DNA of 64,000 bases. Origin: Dryomyza anilis (lineage: Eukaryota > Arthropoda > Insecta > Diptera > Dryomyzidae). Position 1 is the stretch's first letter. Every line of letters starts with the position of its first letter. The notes beneath the pieces were generated by a model that was not told the origin of the DNA, did no database searches, and saw nothing but the letters and a program-made list of their open reading frames with translations. Positions 11,351-22,599 of the stretch are shown here, piece by piece. A program made the position numbers and the translations under genes. Where the stretch lies: positions 82,516,583 to 82,580,582 of the forward strand of contig OX638130.1 of NCBI GenBank assembly GCA_951804985.1. The letters are read 5' to 3'.

Positions 11351-12190
11351 AATTGTTCAGAAGCAAGTGTAATAGTGATTTTTACAATATAGAGTGTCTG
11401 TCAATTTTAGTTTATTTTCAATAATTTTTATATTTCTGGTTTTCGCTTCACATTTACGTATAAAATATAAAAAGGAATAACCATCACTAGTTGACGATTT
11501 TGTAAGTTCCATTGAATGAAAAATAATACAGATTGGTTCAAAAACGATAATATAATTAAATTCACCCATTTTGGTCTTTTTTAAAAGTGTTTAACGATTG
11601 TTTGTGTTGGCCCGACCTACGGAACATTTTTTTTTTTACATTTTTTTTTTGTTCTTCAAAAAGCAGGCTGAATTTTTTTAAATTTTTATAAAAGTTCCTT
11701 CTATAAAATATAGCCCATTAAATATACTTTAAAATGGAATATATAATAATACACTAAATTGTTTGTATATAAAGTCTTATAGACAAAATACCAAACTATG
11801 TCCCATCTACGGACATTTTCCCTACAAAAATAAATGATTCATACTATTATACCATACAAGGAAAACTCCACAGATAATAATAAGTAACTTTTAAAATTCA
11901 TACGCTTCACGTGAAATGAATCTATCAGGACAGGTCTTAAAAGCAGTTAATCAGGCAATAAATAGACGAAATTGTTCTATGAAGGTTTCTAGAGAATGAA
12001 ATTGTTCAATTCAATGAGTAGAAACGCAGCGAATCTGCTTTCTTCAAATTAGTAATGCCTTTTGAAAATTCAATATTTTTAAATTTCTGTGGTAACACTT
12101 ATAAAACTTATATTACCCCATTTTTTCTAATTTATAATGATAGACCATTCATTCCCAGTAGACCAGTTTATTCCCAGTACTTTTAAACCA
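11351..12190. other. AT-rich stretch without recognisable genes
   Basis: No coding signal. A short direct repeat around 'cattcattcccagtagacc' and 'agtttattcccagtac' occurs near 12145-12180. Confidence 0.4.
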
Positions 12191-12191
12191 A

Positions 12192-12338
12192 TAACAGACA
12201 GACATCGCTAAATCGACTCAGGAGGTCATGCTGATCAAGAATATATATACTTTTCCATACCGGAGATGCTTCCTTCTGGGTGTTACAAACGGCGTACCAA
12301 ACTGAATATACCCTTTCACTCTTAGTGTAGGGTATAAA
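12192..12338 (-). mobile_element. family B fragment (B1): 5' head only
   Basis: Read on the minus strand it starts with TATACCCTACACTAAGAGTG, continues through 'tttggtacgccgtttg' and the core 'agtatatatattcttgatca', and stops inside the TGTC microsatellite. The 3' part, including the terminal hairpin, is missing. Confidence 0.75.
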
Positions 12339-12339
12339 A

Positions 12340-13050
12340 ATAGGGTGATCAGTAACGAAATTTTGAGAAAAGCAATGACGAATTAAAAATTTGTATTTTT
12401 AATTTTGTATATTTCAACTTTACGTACATTTTAGAAAAGGTATAAATCATGGAGTTCAAAGATGTCATATACCATTGGAAAAGTAATTTAACTCTCTAAG
12501 ACATGAATTAAAAATTGATATTTATTTATCAACAGTTATACTTTATAGTTAATAGGTTATGTTAGTAATATGCATTTCTTAAACACCCTGTATCTTAAAC
12601 TGGGTGGTAAATTAGAAATTTTATTATTTTAAATTTTCTTTTTTTTTTTGAGTCATATAATGTCCACATACATTATTGACATCGATGAACCAAAAGATTT
12701 TTTTCACAAGAGTAAAAAAATTGTGATATTTTCAATAGACTCACACCAACTATCTTGACTTGCGGTATATTTGCAGCAAAACTATTGGCAGTTTTGGACA
12801 AGGAAAATATCGTCTTTTGAGAAAGGTCGTTGTTTGTCTTGAATTATCCAAAACAATTATTTAGAAAATCCAATGGTTAATCTATAAAAGGCGTCACCTC
12901 AAATTTTGCAATTCAATGGTAAAATTGAAAATAAAAATTCGGGGAATCGAAATTTTAAACAGGTGCCAAAAAATTGTATCTTTACAGAATTCAGCTTGAT
13001 AACAACATAATCGGCCGGATCTGGTTCATCCGCGAAGAAATATTTCTCCA
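12340..13050. other. AT-rich stretch without recognisable genes
   Basis: No open frame or shared repeat seen; a slightly more complex patch near 12990-13040 has no recognisable identity. Confidence 0.4.
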
Positions 13051-13247
13051 CTATATTCATGTTTGTAAAATGTTTTATTTATGTTTGCTATAAGTATTCT
13101 TAAGTCTGAAATATGTTTGCAAGCAATATTTATCATATATTTAAAAGATGTTTGTCTCAAGTACGATCTATGTTATTTGAAAGTAAACTGTTGTTTAGTG
13201 CTTTAATACATATTTGTGTGTCAAACATATTTGTTTTCTTAGTGTAT
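13050..13247. repeat. right part of a TA-flanked MITE-like element with dyad-rich interior
   Basis: Repeated 'atgtttg', 'aaacatatttg' and 'atatttgtgtgtc' pieces form many small dyads. The right end reads 'tttgttttcttagtg' followed by TA, matching the end at 32667-32683. The left end is not found. Confidence 0.45.
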
Positions 13248-13499
13248 AATAGCAAATAATATTTTTGTATTTATTTCCAGTACATTTTAAATTGATTCCT
13301 TTTGTCTTTTCCAAGTCTTAATTATAACAAAGTTGTCTTCAAAGGCATAGTGTCTGTCTTCAAAGTCTATAATAAGAGTTTGGTATCAACAAATGCTGTA
13401 AATATACAAAAATGTAATTTTACAAAAATTAAGTAGTTTCTTATAATGTAAGTTCTGCACATTTACGACTGAAATTCAATTTCTGTGGAAGTAGCTAAG

Positions 13500-14350
13500 C
13501 ATGTAATTGAATTCGTAATGCGACGTAGTGTCACTCATTCACGTACCGCGCTACACTGACATCTGTACGACCGACTGACTGTCTGTCTGTCAGACTGCCA
13601 GTATGTCCTCCGTCTGTCTGTCTGCCTGCCTGTGCGTCTGTCACGTTGGCATAAAAATGCAGTGTAGCCGACTGTGAATATGAATATATGGTGGCTGGCA
13701 GACATTGCAATATTTCGACACCATGCGAAAACCCTGGAAGACGCTGTCTGGCTATTGGACTTTGAACCACGGAAACCACATTCGAACGAAAAGCTGTATT
13801 TAATACAGAATGCATAAATGTGACGATTTGCCAAACCAAAAGTGTAGCAGGTAACAGTTCAGAGTCTCTTAAAGTGCAGCATTTATCTTTTTTTTTGGTA
13901 TTTTTCGTCAAATTATTGCGAAATCCATCAGAATACAACACATGTATCGCAGTGGAAAATTTAGTTTTTATTACATTTCATTGCCAATTTCCGCACATGG
14001 CATCGAGGATGTGATCCTGTCGGCGGTGATGGCGGCGCTGGCGGTGGTGCTGGTCTGTGGCACAACGGCTCTGCGTTGTAAAACGTTTTAGTGCCCGTTT
14101 GCAGACGAATAAATTCTCATCACGTTCCGACAACATATTGAAACGTGTGAATATTGGAGTAGGTTCGATGGATGCCAGAGTTCTTTTTTTATTTGGTATT
14201 GGTACTTTTTCATCTCTTCATTTATATAGCCGAGTTAGGAGGAGGAGAAGGGGGAATGTGCGTCGACTATATTTTCTATTACAAAAACATTATGAGCACC
14301 GATATATATTAGTTTTAATGCCTTTTGTTTAATGTATCCATCCGTTAGAT
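13500..14350. other. complex island 3 with CTGT/TGCC microsatellite: candidate regulatory DNA
   Basis: Balanced composition, a (CTGT)n/(TGCC)n tract near 13575-13640 and a GGC/GGT-rich patch at 14018-14060. Frames on both strands (for example 13531-13941 minus) are open but run through the microsatellite, carry no recognisable domain and overlap one another, so I do not call them genes. Confidence 0.35.
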
Positions 14351-15950
14351 GCGAATATATTTTTGTGTCTACAGTTTGGAGTTGGAGTTTCTTTATGATT
14401 GAATGCAAAATGTGCGCGGCATATTAATTAATATTTTTAAATGATTTACGTGCAACGACATTAAAATTGTGCAGTAGATAAGACTTTATTTGTGATTGAC
14501 GACAAAAAGCCCAAGATGCCAAGACATTCATGTTTATTAAATTATAGTTCTTTTATATCGCAATATATTAATATTTCGTATATCGAAGGCCTTTATGCAG
14601 TATAGATTTTTTCTATAATTTTTACGAAAAATGAGTTTTTGATGGAGAACTCGTCACTGATCACCGCTGCATCTATGACATTTAGAACCAAAAAAATATG
14701 TCTATTACTATTATATTTTCATGTTAATAATTTGTATCTACATAATTTCATGTCCAGCCGTCATCCGGTCCATCCTAAGTTCCTAAAACACAAAGAAGCG
14801 ACACAAAATGTATTAAATCGGTTAAAGAAGGATAACATCATATTTTCTCAATGGTTCCAAATATCAAAGAAGCCATAAGAGCTACTTAAAAGAGAGTTTC
14901 TTATACGTCAAACTAATTTCACCATGACGGGTTCTTGTACCATAGCTTGTACCAGATGTTTAGTGCCATTTTTTAAGAAAGTTTTCAGATATGTTAAGGA
15001 TTCCTAAGATATTTAGGGGTCAATACATCCAAATCCGATTATAGATTTCATATAAAAATAATGATTTTAAAATAACGATATAAGGGTTTACAGTTTTTTT
15101 ATTGAAATACGTTCAGTTAGATTGCGGAATATAAAGATCTGTAACAATCATATAACTCGTGAACTCAAAATGAAAGGGCAAAAATTTAGTTGGGGATTTT
15201 TCTTTAGGTTACCACAGGATATACAAATTAACAAATCGCTGATTCCAAGAACATTTTCTGATCTGTCTTCACTATAATATTGTGCAAAAAGCTATATCTG
15301 CTCATTTTTAAATATAGATTGATCCCATTTAAATAGCCATAATCTACCATATCACGACGAATAGCGTGAAATTGCAATATTTTATTATTTAATATTTTAA
15401 AAGAAATATTGATCGCCACTTTATTTAAACGAAGCGAAAAGTGATTCGTCAAAAATTCTAGTTATATCTTTTGTTTACTTGTTCAGTTTGTCGTCGTTTT
15501 TATTTCATTTAAAACAAAAAAAAAGAATATCTGTCACTGGAATTTCTGACGTTTTTTGGACGAATCATTTTTAAAATATGGGTTTCAGTTTTTCGCTCTC
15601 CTGTAATACTGTATTATTGGAGATAAACTGTATTGAAGAAAATCCAGTTCATATTTTTCTTATAATAAATCGAAAAATTATTGCGACGTGAAATTTCGGA
15701 TGTGGATGTAGAATTTTATAGAATTAACTGAAAATATTAACCATTCCCATATGTGCGCCAATTTTTGTGAATATTTGGGGTATATTTTAAAGAAAAACTA
15801 AAGTTATTAGCAAGCGTTAGTTTTTGTTTTTTTTGTGCATTTTTAAATTGACTCTGATATACAATCCAAGGTCCCGAAAAAAAAAATTATTAAGTAGCAA
15901 AACAATGTATTCAAAAATAAGTTTAATTGGAATGGAATAATATTTAATCA
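14351..15950. other. AT-rich unannotated stretch
   Basis: The frame at 14639-14878, a basic peptide ending in LKKDNIIFSQWFQISKKP, and the frame at 15228-15452 (minus) show no motif I recognise. No shared repeats seen. Either could be a relic of an old transposon, but I cannot support that. Confidence 0.4.
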
Positions 15951-17690
15951 TCCATCTATATAAAACTGTTGGTCCATCTATCTGTTTGTCGGTCTGTCTA
16001 TCTTTTCCAGCATTATGTCTAAACGGCTGAACCAATTTAACGATAGCAAGGAATCCGGAGTGTGACACTGGCTATATATGGGCGAGATTGGAAAAGGGGC
16101 GTGTCAACTCCCATACTATCAAAACGACATAGCGCGGCACTTACGAATATGAAACAAAAAACTCAAATACAAAAATATATAACAAAAGTAAAAACACAAA
16201 AACAAATGCAAAACACACAGAACAAAAACAAGCACACAAAAATAAGAGCTAAATAAAAATTTCAAAAACAAAAAAGAAAACAAAAAAAACAATAGCAACA
16301 ACAAAAAACAAAAGAAAAATACAGAAACGAAAGCACAAAAACATAAGCAAAATCTAAATCAAAATCAAAAACGAAAAACCAAAAACACGAAAGCAAAAAA
16401 ACATAAATAACAAAAATCTAAAGCAAAAACACAAAAACAGGAACCAAATCAAAAGTATAAAATCAAAAGCAAAAACACAGAAGCAATAGAAAAATGCAAA
16501 AAGAAAAGTAAAAAAACAATATAAAAAAACGCAAAAGCAGAAAAGCAAAAATAAAAACACAAAAGTAAAAACCAAAGTAAAAATAAAAAAAGATAAAAAA
16601 AGAAAACACAAAAGCAAACACAAAAAAACAAAAGCATAAACGCAAAAATAAAATCAAAAACTAAACACAAAAATGTAACAACAGAAGCAAATACAAAATC
16701 AATCTTAAAGACAAAAGCAAAAATACAAAACAAAAAAAAAACAAAAACAGAAAAACTTAAAAACCAAATCTAAAGAATAGAAAACGAGTTGGGAAAGTTA
16801 GGCCACATGGGTAAGTTCGGTCACATGGGGCGGACTTTTATAGTCGGTGGGGCAAGACTATGGAATACACTACACCTTTTGTGGGGATATTAATATGGGA
16901 TATTTAATTGCATACCTTAATTTTAAAGATTTTAATTATGCTGAACCTCCCCACCCTCAGAATATTATTCACATATCAGAAATTTACGTCTTATATCCCC
17001 ATAAATTAAAAAATTTATATAAAAGTATAAAAAAACTAATAAAAAAAAATAGAAACATATAATTGGGTGGACAAAGGCTAATATTTCATAGATTTGATTT
17101 TAATAATTTACGGATCAAATTTCCACTATGAAAACCCGGGAAATAATGAAAAAAAAAAGTGGGCGGATCACGCCCATTTTTGGACCACATATTTTTAGGT
17201 GAATTCTAACAATACGTTTTAAATTTTATACCTATATCTTGAAGACTTTTCGAGTTTTACTTCCTAAAGAGTTATATAAAAGTTACTTGTATGGGAGGTG
17301 GGCGTGTCCGTTGACCGATTTGGCTCATTTTCAAACTCAGTTCCTACTTTTGGCTAAAATATAATAATACAAAATTTTATCGAATTCTGACCAGTATTTC
17401 TCAAGTTATTCTGTATTCAGACAGCAAGACGGACAGACAAACGGACATGGCTAAATGGACTCGGGTAGTGATGCTGATCAAGAATATATATACTTTTCCA
17501 TACCGGACACGCCTCCTAAGGGACGGTACAATATATGCACAAAGTTAATATATAAAAACAGCAAAACAAAACCGAAATTGGAAACACTCAATAGGGTAAA
17601 GCATAAACAAAAAGATAAACACAAAAATTTAAAACAAAGGAAAAAAATGAAACAACAAAAAGAAAAAAAATGACTGAAAATAAAATTTTT
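15951..17690 (-). mobile_element. family C element (C6), minus strand, with expanded CAAAAA-type repeat and nested A2
   Basis: Read on the minus strand, 16140 down to 15951 is the conserved family C 3' end: 'gccgcgctatgtcgttttga', 'taaattggttcagccgttta', 'gacataatgctgg', a GACA-rich tract and 'ttttatatagatgg'. Next to it (16150-16780 and 17553-17675) is an irregular A-rich tract of 'acaaaaacaaaag' units, the complement of the TTTTTGTG tract in C1. The A2 element at 16781-17551 splits that tract. Confidence 0.7.
16781..17551 (-). mobile_element. family A element, copy A2, nested in a family C simple repeat
   Basis: In reverse orientation it runs from 'aaaacgagttgggaaag' through the terminal hairpin (TATAGTCGG side) and core to 'aaagttaatata'. 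The first ~25 bp of the element, exactly the self-complementary head, is missing, as if the hairpin had been deleted between flanking TATA repeats. Simple A-rich repeat of the same type lies on both sides, showing that it inserted into an existing repeat tract. Confidence 0.75.
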
Positions 17691-17699
17691 CAAAAAACC

Positions 17700-18075
17700 A
17701 AAATCAAGCCTCATTACAATTAACCCTTATATCTACAAGAGATTTCACAACGTTTGTATATACAAGCATACCCTAGTATGCACATATGATTTGTACGAAA
17801 ATTTTGTTATATCAGGCTAGTAATAGGTAATAGGCTACTGAAAAATTCATACAAATTGGATCGTGGGAACATTTTAAACATATTTTAATAGTGAATAATA
17901 TTCCCGTGTATGTCGTGTAGACACAAAGGTTAAAAACAGCTCACATTTTACTTTTTATAATTCACAAACTATTTTTGTTACTACACTTTTCTTTTCTTCA
18001 GAATATAATAGAAAATGAACAGCTATGCTAAAAAATGGTGTAAAAAAAACAGTTGCGCAGTCCGGGTACAAAATA
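17700..18075. other. AT-rich stretch without recognisable features
   Basis: No coding or repeat signal seen. Confidence 0.4.
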
Positions 18076-18161
18076 CAACACACAAAAAAAGAATTGTTTA
18101 TGAATTGTTTGTCACAAACAATCGAATGTTTGTAGTGAGCACTTTTAGTTTCTAGTAAATA

Positions 18162-18503
18162 ATAATAATAATAGTTTGGCGCTACAGTCCTTTATAGAAC
18201 TTCGGCCGAGCTCTCTCACCATTTTGAGCTGTGCGTGTTATATTTGTACTCAAAGTGGAGGGACCTACAGTTTATTGCCGAATCCGAACGGCGGGTGAGA
18301 GCTTTTCATAGGCAATAGTTTTACTCTCGTAGGTTTGCCATTTACTGACGAGAGGAAGCGCGGTATAGAAAAATGTTTCTATGAAAAGAGCGGTATAGAA
18401 AAATGTTTCTATGAAAAGATGTTGTTAGCCCCAGTCCAGGCTTGAACCGGGGACCTTTCGACTCGCAGTCCAACGCACTAACCACTGAGCTACCGCGGCT
18501 ACA
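18162..18503 (-). mobile_element. tRNA-headed SINE (family D), copy D1, with 8-bp TSD
   Basis: On the minus strand the 5' end is tRNA-like: 'gccgcggtagctcagtgg' (A box), then 'ggttcaagcc' (B box), followed by a shared body ('gttgttagc' complement, 'ttgccatttactgacgagag', 'gaatccgaacggcgggtg') and an ATT-rich tail. The direct repeat agtaaata flanks it (18154-18161 and 18504-18511). A 30-bp segment around 'gcggtatagaaaaatg' is tandemly duplicated at 18361-18420, which makes this copy longer than the others (about 300 bp). Confidence 0.88.
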
Positions 18504-18960
18504 AGTAAATACATTTAATTTTATATATGTTGCCATAAATGATAACTATTTCTTTCGAACACTTTAAATTATCAATATTTGTAACATATAGTAATTTATT
18601 TGTTGTAAACATTTTAATTGTTTTCATAAAACACTTCATTAAGTATTGCTCCTAAACACATTTATTACTTCCGGTAAATACTGTATTTACTTGCCTTAAA
18701 TATTGTATTTTAGTTAGTGTTTGGAACAAACAGTTGTCAATTGCCTCAAATAATATTTATTTGAAGTATTTTCACAAAACACAAATATATTTGCAGGAAT
18801 AACTACAACTCGAGCATTGCCGAATGCCTTCGTGTCAATTGTAGTGTTCTACTGTACTGTTCTTTACATTTTCTATAGTTTTCTTTAGTTAAATGTCGAT
18901 TCCCATCAAAAAAAATAAAAATCAACATCATTAATATATAAAAAAATTGCTTTACATATT

Positions 18961-19760
18961 TATACCCTACACCTATGAGGTACAGGGTATATTAACTTTG
19001 TGCATATATTGTAACGCCCCTTAGGAGGCGTGTCCGGTATGGAAAAGTATATATATTCTTGATCAGCATCACTACCCGAGTCCGTTTAGCCATGTCCGTC
19101 TGTCTGTCTGTATGTCTGTCTGTCTGTCCGTCTTGCTGTCTTGCTGTCTTGCTGTCTTGCTGCCGAATACAGAATAACTTGAGAAATACTGATCAGAATG
19201 CGATGAAATTTCGTCTCAATATATTTTAGCCAAAAGTAGGAACTGAGTTTGAAAATGAGCCAAATCGGTCAACGGACACGCCCACCTCCCATACAAGTCA
19301 CTTTTATATAACTCTTTCGGAACTAATAACTCGAAAAGTATTCAAGGTATAGTTATAAAATTTAAAACGTATTGTTAGAATTCGTCTAAAAATATGTGGT
19401 CCAAAAATGGGCGTGATCCGCCCACATTTTTTTTTCATTATTTCCCGGGTTTTCATAGTCGAAAATTGATCCGTAAATTATTAAAATCAAATCTATGAAA
19501 TATTAGCCTTTCAAAATTTTAAATATAGGCGTGGTCCGCCCAATTATATTTTTCAATTTTTTTTTTAAGTTTTTTATACTTTATATAAATTTTTAATTTA
19601 TGGGGATATAAGACGTAAATTTCTGATATATGAATAATTTTCTGAGGGTAAGCATTCCCACCAAAGGTGTAGGGTATTCCATAGTCGGGCCCGACCGACT
19701 ATAAAAATCCGCCCCATGTGACCGAACTTACCCATGTGACCTAACTTTCCCAACTCGTTT
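18961..19760 (+). mobile_element. family A element, copy A3 (full length, about 0.8 kb)
   Basis: Complete element from the palindromic head TACCCTACACCT to the tail 'cccaactcgttt'. Internal features are a TGTC tract, a TCTTGCTGT tract, GGGCGTGATCCGCCC and GGCGTGGTCCGCC mini-hairpins, and the 3' hairpin of TATAGTCGG and CCGACTATA. Near-identical to A1. It sits inside the TA-flanked element 18076-20237. Confidence 0.78.
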
Positions 19761-20244
19761 TTAATTGATTTTAATAAATTTTCCGTGCAGAACTCACATT
19801 CGACTCAGACAAATTATGCAGACAATTTAGTAGATTTTGTGAAATACTCATTGGAAACCTTGGAGCTTGAAGAAGTAAATCAGAAAATTGAATTAATGTG
19901 TTTTCGATTGTTTTAAGTTTATATATTTTAAATTTTAACTCCATGGATAAATGAGAAGTCACAAAATATGTTCAATGCATACATCTGTCTGTGTGGAATG
20001 TGGATTCAGCGTGGAAGCAATAGAAGTATTTATGGGAAACACTTTTGTGTAATCAAGAGTGTTTGCACCAAAGAGAAGATAATATATATTGTGTGGTAAA
20101 ACTATTTCATGTTTTTGCAAGTAATAATTGAAGCTTTTGCTACAAATCATTCAAATTGGTTGTTGCAAATAATACTTCAAACACTTCAAGTATATTTTTG
20201 CATTATTGATTGCACCAAACCAGATATTTTTTGTGTGTAGTTAA

Positions 20245-20560
20245 AAATATAGTTTAAACTAAAATGTGCATAAACATGTGGTGGAAATAATAAATTTTTT
20301 AAATGATCAAACAGCCGATATAAAAATGTTAAAGTTTTCCATTACATTTTCATAACTTTACACCAATCAATTTTTTAGCTTTAAATCGTGTACTGGTTTA
20401 CTTCAATTAATAGATAAATTCATGAGTTATTCATAGACTTTTGTGTATATATTTTCGTTCCTATGCTTAAATATCATGAACGTAATAATCAATTGAGGGC
20501 ATAGGAAGGCCCAATGCATTGGATTGATTTCAAAAATAATTAATGAATCATGTACTATAT
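20245..20560. other. AT-rich stretch without recognisable features
   Basis: No coding or repeat signal seen. Confidence 0.4.
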
Positions 20561-21250
20561 TATTTACAGCTCATTAGAGCCAAGCATTGAATTGGTTGAT
20601 CGAGACTTCAAGTGCTTAAGCGTTTGCAGTGGTCTGCAATAATTTATTGAATGCGTAATGATTCATATTTGAATGTGGAATATACTGTAACTGCATTAGA
20701 CAGAAATGTATTTATTATGCACATTATGTACATATTTTATGCATCTGCACTTGTCAAAGGCAGCAGAGTATAATTATAATTCATATTGAATAACTAGATA
20801 CATTCATGAGATACTTAAACTATTTTAATGTGATGAATTTAGTACTGATTTCGCGCACACATAATGACCGCAACACGAAAGTACCACATGCAACACATAA
20901 TTACAAATAAAGCTGCCAAATAGTTTATTTAATGTGCATCCGTTTCAGCAGACGAGCAGCGCAGGACACTCTGACAGGACATTGACAAAAGCCAACAACA
21001 GCACTAATGCCAACAACATAGCGAACGACCGCACATGAAGCCGTCGAGTTAAATGCGCCCGAAATGCAATAAAAACCAAAATTATTACTTTATAAAAGAG
21101 CCGTTTACAACATCATGAACGGCACTGCTGTATGCAATTTTTGTTGTCTGTGACGCCTCGTTCTCTTTGGCGACATAAACCGAACACGTTAACGACGTGA
21201 CGACCATCGAGTCGGGTTCAAAGGACTGACCTAAAAACACGGGGTAGTGT
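20560..21250. other. complex island 4: candidate regulatory DNA
   Basis: Balanced, apparently unique DNA with CAACA runs, several TTTATG/ATAAA-type homeodomain-like sites, and a TATA-like octamer at 21091. No open frame of note. Confidence 0.35.
21091..21098 (+). promoter_or_regulatory. TATA-box-like octamer TATAAAAG
   Basis: TATAAAAG lies inside complex DNA with GC-rich sequence 20-50 bp downstream. This would fit a start near 21120, but no transcript evidence can be seen. Confidence 0.22.
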
Positions 21251-21532
21251 ATTGTATTTTTCAAAGACGTTAATTGCAGAAAATATATAGAAAAATTCGA
21301 TTGAAATTTTAAATTTTTTTCGGTATTAATTGTAGAATTTTGATTTTGTAGATTAAATACATCGTTGATGACTTGAAGTTTCCTCTAAATAATATCTATT
21401 AAAAAATTTAGATCTCATAGCTTTATCGCTTCTAATTTTTAAACTTTCTTGTACATTCATGATTTATGACAATATACGATATTTAACATCGATATCGTAA
21501 TATTTTTCTAAGCAATCTTGAACTTTGTTTAT

Positions 21533-21962
21533 TATACCCTATTACCCTAAGAGTGAAAGGGTATATTCAGTTTGGTACGCCGTTTGTAACATCCAGAAAT
21601 AAGGATATCCGGTTTATTGTGACCTGAGAACCGACCACTTATGTACAAATACTTCATATAACTCTTACATCCACAGGGGATTTTTACTATATACCGACTT
21701 AAATAAAGTTTTTTGGTCAAAACTTTTGTTACCGAAAAAAAGTCGAAAAGAAAATTCTTCAGTGATTGCAAGTTCATAGTTATTTTTAGGTTCGTAAACT
21801 CTGGTGACCTAAGCACCACTTTAAATGGTAACACTCATATGTTTAGGGTAGTTATAGTCTTAGACCGATAATAACATTAACATTTCTTACTAACTTTATC
21901 ACACCAACTTTCACAATTTTCCCACATAAAAATTTCCAATGTGACTTAACCTTCCTTACTGT
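21533..21962 (+). mobile_element. family B element, old copy B2
   Basis: It starts TATACCCTATTACCCTAAGA, then 'gagtgaaagggtatattcag' and 'tttggtacgccgtttg', and ends with diverged family B tail blocks ('ctctggtgacctaagcacca', 'atgtgacttaaccttcc'). The core and microsatellite are deleted and the 3' hairpin is degraded, so it is older than its neighbour B3. Confidence 0.7.
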
Positions 21963-21965
21963 TTT

Positions 21966-22580
21966 TATACCCTACACTAAGAGTGAAAGGGTATATTCAG
22001 TTTGGTACGCCGTTTGTAACATCCAGAAGGAAGTATATATATTCTTGATCAGCATGACCTCCTGAGTCGATTTAGCGATGTCCGTCTGTCTGTCCGTCTG
22101 TCTGTCCGTCTGTCTGTCTGTTGAAATCCCTACTACTTTTAAAATTGAAGAGCTAGATAAATGAAACTTATAACTTAGATTACTAATATACCTACGCTGT
22201 ATGTGCGAAAAAATTGGCGATCCGACCACTTATGTTCAAATATCTCATATAAAATGTACATATAAAGATCAATTTTTATGTATACGTGCTTAGGTAAACT
22301 TTTTTGGTCAAATATATATTGACATCATGCTCAAATACATGATAATAATGTTTTCCGGCGAAAAGACTTGTTGAATGGAAATTCTTCAGCGATTGAATGT
22401 TTGTAGTTATTTTCAGGATTCGTATACCCTGGTGACCTATATATCACTTTGAATGGTAACCACACATATGTGTAGGGTATTTATAGTCGGCTTGGACCGA
22501 CTATAATTTTGATAATTCTAACTATCATAATTACACCTACTTTAAAATTTCCCATGTGATCTAACCTTCCCAACTGGTTT
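21966..22580 (+). mobile_element. family B element, copy B3, directly following B2 head to tail
   Basis: Head TACCCTACACTAAGAGTG; core 'agtatatatattcttgatca' and 'gagtcgatttagcgatgtcc'; TGTC/TGTCCG microsatellite; 3' hairpin TATAGTCGG...CCGACTATA; tail 'taaccttcccaactggttt'. It begins 3 bp after B2 ends. Homologous in layout to family A, but with different stem bases at the head. Confidence 0.78.
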
Positions 22581-22599
22581 TTATTAAAATTTTAAAATT

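Larger units (their letters stand above)
18076..20237. mobile_element. TA-flanked MITE-like element with dyad-array interior, host to SINE D1 and A3
   Basis: The left end reads 'cacacaaaaaaa' (from 18079, with TA just before at 18074-18075). The right end reads 'ttttttgtgtg' followed by TA (20238-20239); the ends are complementary over about 11 bp. Removing the nested SINE (18162-18503) and A3 (18961-19760) leaves about 1.0 kb. The remainder is made of 20-45-bp units with dyads such as 'taaatactgtattta' and 'aaattggttgttgcaaat'. No transposase frame. The TA flanks suggest a Tc1/mariner-type mechanism. Confidence 0.5.

Noticed and set aside
13531..13941. 136-codon minus-strand frame
   Set aside because: Its C-terminal third is microsatellite (TDGGHTGSLTDRQ-type), a second frame overlaps it, and the rest shows no motif.
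16119..16733. Phe/Leu-rich minus-strand frames resembling membrane proteins
   Set aside because: They come from the A-rich CAAAAA-type repeat of a family C element read on the opposite strand.
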